From Norana najaformis (lineage: Eukaryota; Annelida; Clitellata; Crassiclitellata; Hormogastridae), in assembly GCA_964023275.1 (NCBI GenBank), contig OZ029919.1, positions 10,494,202-10,558,201 on the forward strand: 64,000 bases of DNA, read 5' to 3'. Positions 47,601 through 59,600 of this stretch are shown here, piece by piece. The position numbers and the translations under genes were made by a program. Within the stretch, counting starts at the first letter, position 1. The number at the start of each line of letters is the position of its first letter. The notes under the pieces are model-generated. The model saw only the letters and a program-made list of their open reading frames with translations. It searched no databases and was not told the DNA's origin.

Positions 47601-50600
47601 CATTGAGGGCTTCTTCCAGCACTGGTCCTCAGAGGCACGGTCCTCGGAGGCACGGTCCTCGGAGGCACGGTCCTCGGAGGCACGGTCCTCGGAGGCACGG
47701 TCCTCGGAGGCACGGTCCTCGGAGGCACGGTCCTCGGAGGCACGGTCCTCGGAGGCACGGTCCTCGGAGGCACGGTCCTCGGAGGCACGGTCCTCGGAGG
47801 CACGGTCCTCGGAGGCACGGTCCTCGGAGGCACGGTCCTCGGAGGCACGGTCCTCGGAGGCACGGTCCTCGGAGGCACGGTCCTCGGAGGCACGGTCCTC
47901 GGAGGCACGGTCCTCGGAGGCACGGTCCTCGGAGGCACGGTCCTCGGAGGCACGGTCCTCGGAGGCACGGTCCTCGGAGGCACGGTCCTCGGAGGCACGG
48001 TCCTCGGAGGCACGGTCCTCGGAGGCACGGTCCTCGGAGGCACGGTCCTCGGAGGCACGGTCCTCGGAGGCACGGTCCTCGGAGGCACGGTCCTCGGAGG
48101 CACGGTCCTCGGAGGCACGGTCCTCGGAGGCACGGTCCTCGGAGGCACGGTCCTCGGAGGCACGGTCCTCGGAGGCACGGTCCTCGGAGGCACGGTCCTC
48201 GGAGGCACGGTCCTCGGAGGCACGGTCCTCGGAGGCACGGTCCTCGGAGGCACGGTCCTCGGAGGCACGGTCCTCGGAGGCACGGTCCTCGGAGGCACGG
48301 TCCTCGGAGGCACGGTCCTCGGAGGCACGGTCCTCGGAGGCACGGTCCTCGGAGGCACGGTCCTCGGAGGCACGGTCCTCGGAGGCACGGTCCTCAGAGG
48401 CATGGTCCTGCGGTTAGAGGATAATTAGGCTAAACATGACAACACCAATCCAACAATTAGCAATCTTTCTTTACATGTTTCATGATCGGACAATTAAACT
48501 CCATAAGCAGAGGTGAAAGGCAAACACAAACCAAGCAGTGGTGAATGGTTTTCAAATAACCCTCACAAAGTCATTTCAATCAATAACTACGAGATTGGTT
48601 TGAAAATATTTAACTAAATCTCGAATCTGTAGTTTATAAAGATTTAGCGTTACTGCAACACAAATTTAACACTGTACAGTAATGTCAAGTAACTAGACAT
48701 TACTACAGCATCCCTTAAAATGCCCCCATCGCATTCCAAATCCAAACCCATCAACATCATGGAAACGGAAGAGTTTCTGGTACTGACTGAACAAACAGCA
48801 TAAAAGCTCTTCCCTTCATTTTCTAGGTTACCTATTTCAGATCTGATGAGTCATCAACATCCGGGTCAAGCAAAACAATATAAATTATATTTATGACTGT
48901 TTACTGACACAAAATAGTTTCAACCACAATTCAGCCTCATCATAACCTCAGAAAAAGCACATCTTTCTAGTTTCACTTCAGGAAACAGTATTCTGTTGGC
49001 TCACCAGGGTAGCGATAGTTTTTTGTTGTTTTGTCATTTGTTTCTCTCTTGTCTACTGTGTGTATTCAGACAGAAACAAATACGTAGCCTCCGTATTTGA
49101 CTGTGAACATCGTCTTCCACACTTTCTTGGAGGAAGGCCCAGGACAGAGTGGTTTGGCACCACATCGTTGACACGGCCATGCTCAGCTAAGTTCACCACT
49201 AGGGAGAGAGTATTTGAGTGGATTCAATTCATTGTGCCTATTAATTTCTTCAGAATGAAACAGGTATCAACAACAGAATGGCATCTGATACTGTCAGCAC
49301 TGATGCAACCTTTACGTAATTGTAATCTCGAGATTTCTACAGAGCCCAGTGAAAGCTAAGTTGCAGGAACCAGCTTGTTCACAGGCGCTCAATCAAAACA
49401 AAATCAATAGACAAGAGGGGTCAAGATCCAAGAGTCAGGCAGGCAGGCAGGGAGCCAGTAGCTTCTAATGCAACGCAAATGTTACTTGGACTGGTGCAGT
49501 GGTGAAGGCCACAGTGTGTGGGTGGGTTCACTTCCTGCTCATAAAATACACAGTGGTTTGACAGTTGTTTACTAGATTTTGTTGGATGCAATTCTTTACA
49601 TCACTTCAGAAGGTTCCATAAACATCCTATCTCTCTGACTGCTATCCATAAACAGAAGGATTCAGAGGGTTCTTCAGAGGTGCCTACATCTGTTGTTGTA
49701 AGTAAGATTTTAATTTTCCTTTTCATCATAGAGGAGACAGCAGAGTATTTGTAACCCAGCACCAGAACTGAGGGTTTCTTGCCTCGAGATAATTCTGAGA
49801 GGCTCAAAAAATGTAATTTATGAAAAATTTTAACTCCAACTACCTCTGCGCCTTCCAGCTTGCTTATAAATAGGTAACAAAAATTAAAATTCCTATCATA
49901 ATGAATTATAACAATGTAACTGTCATTAACAACAGTTAAGAAATCTAAGTCAACATAATTTCATTCTTTTTTCTTCTTCTACCAACAGCCCTCTGTGTAT
50001 TCCTCAGAGATTTGGTTTATTCCAGGGTGATAGAATATTTCAGCCATGTATGCTCTAAAACAACCCAACTGGACAACATCGCCTGATTGGATGCTTACTC
50101 GACAACATATTGGATGCTTACTCGACAACATATTGGATGCTTACTCGACAACATATTGGATGCTTACTCGACAACATATTGGATGCTTACTTGACAACAT
50201 CTTAAAATGCTGCAAACAAATCCGAGCTCCAGACAACATAGTTTGAAACTGACCCCATACCAACCTATGTGATAGTAGAAACAATATGGGCCTACCAGTT
50301 AATGTTCATCAAGTTACCAAATCACGAAGAATGCCTAGAGGATTCATATCAAAACACTGTAGTGCAATGTTTGTCATGCAATGTTTATCAGGACCATAAA
50401 ACCGAAAAACACGTTGAGATTTATCCTTCAAGCTTCCTGCAGCCGTGTCACATAATACCCTCAACTTGAGGCTTAGTCGGATAAGATTGCTCCTACAGAT
50501 GCACTGAATATACATGGAACAAACAGGTCTGTCAGTCAGCCGGAATCAAATGGCAAACCCTAAGGCCCAGGGCTGAGTCTGGCTTATTCACCAACACTTA

Positions 50601-53600
50601 ATAGCAGTGCCGTTTTTCCCCTCATAATGCAAATACATGTAAGCACATCCATCTTTAAATTTATACTCATGCATATTATGTCTTCTTGGCTTCTAACATG
50701 ATGGTGGCTTAGTGGAACATCTCGGCCATTTCCCATGACAGACGGAGGTTAAAATCTCAGTTAATCACATGAAATTCGTTTAAACATGTTCATTTAAAGT
50801 GAAAGCCCCCTGACGAGTCTAGGTCATCTGGTTGTTGGACTGCCGTTGTGGTATACAATTATTTGCTTTTACTTTGCAGGCTTTGATGAGTAAAGTGTAG
50901 GATACATAAGATACGTAAGATTTACTTATTCAACAAAAATTCTGCTCAAAATGAGATTTTAGCGGCCAACATAGAAATGACAAACGTAAAACAGAAGAAT
51001 TAAACTCCGATGCTTTTCAAGTCTTATTACACTGGTCACTTGCACTAAATGTAAGATTAAATGGTTTTGGTAAACAGCTGATGCTCGTTTACAGGTGATT
51101 TATTACAGGCATAGCAAGCACAAGACTGCAGCAATGATGTCCAGTCAGGTTCTAGGCTAGGACCAAAACTTAATTTCATAAACATGTTTCCTCTGTTGTT
51201 CTTTTTTGCTGACAATAATTCAATTATGGACTACAGCAAAATAAACTGATTTTTCAAAACATCAGTAAACAATTTATCATCATAAAAATCAAAATAAAGT
51301 TACGACAAACAGTTAAAATAAAGACAAAACTGAATTTTGACATAATTAAATTAAATGGTGTCAAAATATGAAGCTCACAGCAAACAAACATTGCCAGTAA
51401 ATCAAAGCCATGTGGCCAACCTGATTAAATCCTTCTGCACTACTCTGGCTCATAGACACCAGATTTCTTTGGCAGGCATTAGGTGCTGCAACTGCCCTGC
51501 CCTGTAGAACATTCCCAAAGATGGTTTGAACATCATGCTTGTCACAGTGTGTTGCACTGACTCCCAGAACGCCTGATGTCATTTTCCTCTGCAACACAGA
51601 TCAGAGATTTGTTCCTTCAATAAATGCTATATGAAAAACCCTTTCAGAAGGCCTTTGGGAAAACACTGATACACTGTGCTTGACTACAAGAAATTAAAAC
51701 ACTCTACAAGTAGTCTGCTACTCAAAACCTTTTGTAAGTTGTCACCACTACATTTCAGAATTACAGTAGGATTACTGTTCTGACTTTTGCAATCTGACTT
51801 GGAACCAAACCCGTCTCAACTTGCTCTGAATTCATCAGTTGGGCTCTGCAAGTGCCAGGAAGTATTCTGCAATGGTGACTCTTCTAGTTAATCGTAACTG
51901 TAATCTCAAGATTTCTACAGCGCCCAATGAAAGCCACATAACGGGGACCAGCTTATTCACAGGCACTCAGTCAAAACAAAATCGACAGGCAAAAGGGGTT
52001 CGGTTCCAGGTCAACATCCAAAAGTCAGGCAGAGACACGGTGTGGCAGATACGGTGGGTGATGTTTGGGATTGGAGTTATCAGAGCATTATTTGCTTACT
52101 GACGAGCTTCTTGTTCTGAAGAAGACTAGCACAGGCAGCATTTTTGTGAGGTACTGAAAAGGCATCCTGCCCAGATAACTATCTAACTTTATTTTCTTGG
52201 CAAAAGCTCGCTTTCTGTCAAAGGCCCTCGACTCGGGAGTTTCCGCTGGTATGGATCACTCTTTAAAGTCAGTGTTGGTCTTCTAACACTCCAGTTAGAG
52301 TAACTATACTTTCACAGTTGCACTGATGGGTAATACCTTTTACCTCACATGTTTAGTATTGAACATTTTTAGCACCAGACACCCTGCTTTTACTACCTAA
52401 TTTAATTGCCTATTTTGTTGCTTTTACTCACTCCTACCTCCCTCTTTCATGGGGTTATATTCCCAAGGGGTGGTCATCTAGCACTCCAGTTAGAGAACTT
52501 CCAGCTTTATTGATTACTGAAGTCTCCTCTCTTCTTCAGCCTCAGGTTTCCCCTGTAAGCCGTTTCTATGTCTTTCTGGAAAGCCTTTCTGGGTTTTGAC
52601 CAAACTAACACCAAATTTTAGCATGAACATCAATCTCAAATAGCACCAATCATTGCCTGATACCTTTTACAATGGCACTACAGAATTTTTCTGATTTGTT
52701 CAGAATAAAATAAGTTGATTGTCATAACTTAGCTTTTATACTCACTGAAGAACTTTTATCAAAACCATTTACCGAATTTAAATGAGATAAAAGTTTCATA
52801 TATTTACACTGCAGTAAATCCAAAACCAGTTACATTATAACTGTAAATGTAATTACAACAGAACATTTGTCAGTGTCTCTTAGGAACCATCAGAGGTGCT
52901 GTGCTCTTCACATAGCTAGCAGCTTTTAATGTTCTGAGAAGCCATCAGTTTATCAGCTGCTCATGATTTAGGTATCATGTATGCCGAAATTATTTTGGCA
53001 AAAAACAAAAAAAAACAACTAATATGAAGGCAACACTGACTCATGCATACAAAAAACTAATGTCGATGTAGAAGGAAAGAAAGATGTCCAGGTAGAAAGC
53101 ATACAAAAGATATGAAGTCAAAGGAAATTGACCTGCAAAAAACAATTTTTATTGTGATTTTATAAAATGCCCAAGACAAATGAAGAATGAGATGAAAAAC
53201 AATGATATGAAATAAGTCAGTCACAATCTTCAATTTAACTTAAGGTAAAAGTAGACAATTAATATGGCTACAACATCAAGTCTTGGCTATTTATTGTCTG
53301 CTGCCCCACTGGTAAAATACAGGCAAAATAAAATAATAAATAATAGTATTGTGGTAAAATAAAAAGCCATATTTCATGTAATCAAATACTGGTATCATAG
53401 ACATAAAATAAACAATAACATAAGATAAAATTAACTGTCTGACTCCAGACAACTGTGACAACACCAGACGAATAATCTCAATGAGCATTCTAGCCACATT
53501 TGAGTCTGGTGTTACTAGACAGCAACAGTGAACAAAGCACCTGTATTTTACCAGTAGGGCAGCAGGCAGACAATAAATAACCCAGACTGGATGAATCAAG

Positions 53601-56600
53601 CACAACTGTTACATCAGCACAGCAAGCACAATACTCCTCCTAGTCATAAAACTGAACAACAGGTAGTTAAAACACAGATCAAGATGAGAATTTTTAAGCT
53701 TATCCACAGACTGCCTGATGAGGATACGAAATCTGCATTCTTTATAGATACTATAAATGAAATGCAAATTGCAATATCAACCCTACACACCTCTCTGAAA
53801 GTGCGAATCTTGTCACTGTTTTCTAAGCAGGACAGTGGTAGTTTGGAATGGACACAAAATTTTGAACTGTCTGTATCTTGGTTATCTATGTCTTCAGATG
53901 TCTACAACAACATAATGTGGGCATATAAATTCATAAAATATTGGCAGTAAAGCATATTGTTATCTTCATATGTAAGAATGCTTGTGCAAGAATTAGCTCA
54001 TGCAATTATCATATCTAGTTAAGAGTTATATAAGTACTTGTAAAAAGACATTTATTACAATTACTGGTACTGATATAATTCACAATAACTGACTTCCAAG
54101 AAGTCTCCTCACATTGATTACACATTGATACAATGACGATGGCCATCAATACCACACCATTTTCCTGAAAGGTCCTCGATTCAAATAGGCTTGACAGTAA
54201 TGTCTGTTTATGAAATATAATTTACATTTCACACAGATCTTATTGTATCCTTAGTAATATATTTGTAGTGATATAGATGAAGCATAACTAATTAATTAAG
54301 GTGATAATATTTTCTGGTACTCAAATTTTTTTTTATTTGATTGGGGGACATAAGCATTCCTTTATAACTTTATTCGGGGTAATAAAACACCAGTTATGCT
54401 GATCATCTCCGCACTTTTGCTTACTGCATTTTGGAGATATCTTGCCTACTGATACTTTTCAAGTTGAATCCTTGATGCAACAAACATGTCCATGGCACTG
54501 ATAATAACCATTATTACCTTTTATTAGTTTTCTGCAACACTGTGTAATCTCTGTGTAGCATGTAACATTGCACCCATTCTTCTTTTTGCTCAAGTTCTCT
54601 GCCCCAGGGGAAGTTTGAACATCCAGTGGTACAATTCCTCACATTGTTGGGCCTCCTCCTTCAGTTCACCATATCCGTCCACAATCATCCAGTCTAGTAG
54701 CACTTGTCTAGGTCTTCCTCTTCTTTTCTTTCCTTCCATTCTTCCCTCTATGATATTCCTCAGAAGGGAATCACCTCTCAGAATGTGTCAAATTCAATTA
54801 CTGTGTCTCATTCTTATTGTAGCCATCAGAGACCTTTCCTCCTCCACCTGTTGAAGCTCCTCTTCGTTTGTTTTATGCTCTGTCCAGCTAACCTTCTCCA
54901 TCCTGTGCCACACCCGTAACTCAGAAGCCTCCAGTCTTCATCTGATGTCTTCTTTTTTGATCATCCATGTTTCCGATCCATATTAGACAATGTTCCATAT
55001 CAATGTTTTGACCATTTTTTCTTTAGGTTCCTGTTCAGTCCTCCTCTCATTAATTCTTTGCTCTTCATAAAAGCATCTTTTCCCATCGCTATCCTTTTTA
55101 CTTCAATATGACATTTTGCATCTGTTGTTTTCATACTTCCTACACAGCAGAACTGCCTGACCTGTTCCAACTCTTCATCATTTACTATTATTCTTACTGT
55201 TGTTTCTTCTTTTCTGCATATCTGCATAACCATTGTCTTTTTGAAATTTATTTTCATAAATATCAAATATCATAAATATTTTCATTGCACCCATGCATAA
55301 AAATTATTATTTATAAAAGATGAAAAGCTGAAAAAGTTGACATAAGGCCAAATAAGGTATTTAAACTAAGTTAAACTATTACTCATTTTATTATGAAAGC
55401 CAATAAACTGATGCTAAAGACATCACAGCAAAAACAGAAGTGCATAATAGGGAGATTTCACTGGTTGTCTTCCACTGTAGTTGGTAAACGACATTTCTGA
55501 TGCAAACAAGTCTTTCTTAAGCTCTGTATCCAGACTCAGTTACTGGACATTGTGGCTAGTTTAAAACATGCCTGCTGTTGCACTTGTCAAATGTCAATAA
55601 ACTGCACAGACTCTTATGTTTAAAAGACTGGTAGATATCTGGTAAGGTAAGGTAAGGTAAAATAAGATAGCAGTATATGCCACAGAAACACAGTTCTGCT
55701 GTTGAAGAAATTTCTGAAACTGTTGCAAATCAACAACACCATCCTCCCATATTTACATAACTTAAGGTGTCCATGCATCCTCATTTTTCCGGGGCTAATC
55801 CTGAAAACTCATCCACTACACTTGATTCTTGGTTCTGCACACAGATTTTGTTCCCAATCTGAATATTTGGAATAGTTATTTACTGCTGCTTGAAGTTGTC
55901 GCTATCTATATCACAAATTAAGTTACTGCATAAGCCTGTGGTGATTTTAGGATTTTTTATACACATTCAAACTTTAAGATGTGCTTCATTTTCACAGTGA
56001 AATGTAAATGTGGATGTTTCTGAATGAAGGGAAGGTAGAAAGGAGAAAGAGGAAGGGTTAGAGAAGGGCAATTACAGGAACAGAACAGGAATATTGAAAA
56101 TGTCCCATTTTCACTGGCAGAATAGAGTTTAGTTTAGAGAACTTTTCTTTGCCATTGCATTATTCAACAACAACAAAATTTCCAGTTTCAAATCATGATT
56201 CAAAATCCAAATTTTATGCTGCAAAAATGAACCAAATCCACAGAGCCATGTTCCAATCTCGTCTGAGTTACTGTTCAATAGGATTAGAAATTTTAGAATT
56301 ATATTTTGTATTTCTCTATAAAAATACTATTAATGACTGGTTCAAACTGCAAGTGCATGCAGAACTCATGCTATGTTAGTGACATTCAGTGCTGATCCTT
56401 TTCCTGATGTTGTTGCTATGGCTAGGGAAACACTGTGTATCCATCAGTCCAACACAATTAGGGCCATCATTTTTATATTTCTGTAGTTACACTCCTAGTT
56501 GTTAAGAACAACATCTGTTGTTCTTTGGGATAATATTACTGTAACTGTTATTGGTATGTTACTATTATTTTCTTCATTGCTTTTGCAGTTAATATCGCTG

Positions 56601-59600
56601 CTCAAGAGGCTACAAATCATGTAGGGTTACTGTGACCTGTCCATTGTCTCTCAGCCGGGGCACAAAGTAAAACTAGGTCAAATAATGAAAGGCACAAGAA
56701 CAGTAAATTTCTTGCTGCAAAGACCTATTGATTTCGTCTCATGTGGGGGCAATCGGCTTACCAACCACCTGAACGTGACAGAAGGCTGTTAAATAGGAAA
56801 TGTGTCACTTTATGGGTGTATTATTACGTGGCAAGTATCATATATTGCAGATTTATGAAGCCACTTCACACCCGTCCGTAACTGCGAGCAAAGAAAAATC
56901 AATATATGAAATTCATCCTACAAAAGTGAGTACAGTAAATGACCGGCAATAACGCGGCTGTTGGAAGTCAAGCTTTCATAACCATGTGTTAACGAGTTTT
57001 TTCCTACTGGAGTACATGAATATCTTGGCATTTATGGATTAGCATATAGCATACTTGGGTTTGTATACATGTATGTATTTTCTACATCCTTGCAACACAC
57101 CTGTCTGTTGACTTCACTTTAAAAAATATAAATGCAAATTTGTAACTAAAAGAAAGTTAAATAAAAGTCGTGAAAACTTTTACAAAGTATCAATTTAAAT
57201 GATAAATGCCTATGTGTTACCTTTAAAAGCCCATGACAGAAGAATAACTTCAAGCAAGTCTTACACAACTGCCCACGAGGTTTATTTTCACAGGTGATAT
57301 ATATAACTGATCACATGAGTCCACAGTGATAAAGAGTACTATGTATTACTTAATAAATAAAAAGTTCACATGGGTAACAAGGTCTTGGTTCACAGTGTCT
57401 GTCAACGATATAGAAAAGGAGGATGTTATTTTCTGCTGATTTTGGTTTTCAACTTTTTTCTTTCATATGAAATCTTTGAGTCTTCAGAGAGGAATTATTT
57501 CTATGTGCTCTGCCTCTTGTACCTCTAAAACTGCAATGCCATGTCTACACCACAGAGAGCTTCTGTGGGTGATATTTTTAGGGTATCAGCCACAGCGTCG
57601 TCAATGTTGTCATCAATTAAGCCTGTGTTTGAGCTCTTGCCTTCAGTCTCATCATCCGATTTAAGAAACCTGATAGCATTTCTTCCTCAAACAAAGATTT
57701 AGAAAATCAGTCTTCATCCAAGTCCAGCCAATCAGTTATTTCTTCTGGTGACTTATTCAATTTTAATTCTTCATGAGGTTCGAGAGAATCTTAGTCTTTT
57801 CTTTAGGTTGTCTGCTTTTAAGGTCTCTGAAAAGCCTTCAGGCACTGAATCCGAAACGCTTGAGAATTCCATGCCTGTGCCTTCATCTGCAGGAAAGGCA
57901 TCACAGAGGTCCTCAATCCTGCAGTTTTCAACTGCTTGTGGTTCACTCCATCCCAAGATTTTCAAACTAAATAAATGACTTCTTTGATGTTTAACTGTTT
58001 CAAAAATTCCGAAATTCCAGTAGGCATGCAAGACACCATTTCCAAATTCAACTCCTGCCAATAATTTTATTTAAAATTTTGAATTATTCCCTGATCTAAT
58101 GGTAGAATTTTTAAGGTGGTGTTTATTGGCAGGCACGAACTTGAATTTGCCATCCCTTACCACTAGTGAATTTGCTGGAGTTTGGGCAGGACAACTGTCA
58201 AGTAACCAGCTTTAGCTTTCAGTTTTTTTGCAGATGTTAATGAGCAGCTGGAATGTAACTGCTATGGAACCAGTCCTCAAAACGTCTCTTACAAGTAGTT
58301 TGGCCTTGTCTAATTGGCTAAAACAGCGAGGAGTGTGAAACTGACCAACAAGAAGAGGCAGAAGTTTATGGCTGCCCATCTTAACTGTTTTTACAAAGGA
58401 GAAGAGTTACTCAATCCTTTAATTTTTTTAAACCTGCTCTTCTTAGACTTTCATAATGGAATGCTAACATTTTACCAGGGAGTACTTTTGTGAATAAACC
58501 TGTTTCATCACAGTTATAAATTTGTTCTTAATGGTAATTTTTATTTTCTAAAATAGTTTCTACCTCAGTAGGAAGTACGTTTGAAGCTGTTTATTCAGCA
58601 GATTGACTGTTGTTTGAAATTATTACTTGGGATATATCATGGCGCATTTTAAACCAACTTATAAACCCTTGGTTGGCTTGGAATGACTCGTCCCGTCTAG
58701 ATTTACAAATTTCATATGTTGTGTTTGAAGAATTGAGTGACTTATTGGTGTTCCCTTGGGTTCTCTTGAGCAAAGCAAATGTGAACAACTTTCTCAATTT
58801 CTAACTTATCAAAATAGCACACGTTTTTTCTTGATGCTAGAATCAGTATCTTTTACAAAATTACATAGTTTGGTTTCATTTTTCAGCCAATTTCGAAGCG
58901 CAGATTTGTTTACCCCAAGATCTTTCAAAACTTTGGCCTTAGTTTATCCATAACGTATGCCATATATAGCAGCTAGTTTTTCTTGCACAGAGTAGGAACA
59001 TTGAAGATTGCCACTTGCCAATTCTAACATTAAAATAACGATAGCATGAAAGTGTGAATTTGCGTGAAGTGTCTGACCAATACTGGCAATCAAAAGAAAC
59101 AGGAAACGGAAAAGGTAAAGCCTGTAAAGGAAATCTCACATCTGCTGCTCATTCATATGTAAATGACACCTTAAAGTGCACGACATCATTAATATAGATT
59201 ACTCATAGCTAGTCCATGAACTGTGTGTTAGTGATTTCTGCATCTTAAGTTGGTATCCTTGGGATTCATGGCTCTATCACGTGTTAAGCAAATGCGCATG
59301 TTACCTGGATGCATATGTTAAATGGCTTTCACCTGGATGCGTGTTAATTGGCTTGGCTTTTACTGTAACTACTTGATTCAATAAAGTAAATCCAGCCTGC
59401 TAAAGGCACCCAAAGGTGATATACTGAATGACAGAAGGGCACCGTTGATGTAGCAGTTGTTGTTCTTGCGCATACTGATAAGTGCCAGTGGTGGTAGAAA
59501 CTTCAGTGTTGCAATGTATGGGTGTCCCAGGATGGGCAATACTTGGTGATGCCCAAGTCCAATACTGCACAGTGCTTGAGCCACCAGCCCAAGCCTTCAT

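Noticed and set aside
47600-48424. Two overlapping ~270-codon frames, (HGPRR)n and (RTVPP)n, as a repetitive protein gene
   Set aside because: The 15-bp unit has no stop in any of six frames, so open frames are automatic; no signal peptide, splice sites or non-repeat domain supports coding.
49601-49807. Exon on either strand near 49620-49800
   Set aside because: The plus strand shows GTAAGT after KDSEGSSEVPTSVV and an AG 34 bases later, too short for a normal intron; the minus frame lacks good junctions and did not chain with the other exons.
50086-50200. CRISPR-like array of 23-bp repeats
   Set aside because: Units are directly adjacent with no spacers, in an animal genome; a simple tandem repeat.
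53591-53950. 119-codon plus-strand gene
   Set aside because: No recognisable domain, low-complexity start, no splice or promoter context, and antisense to the intron of the minus-strand gene.
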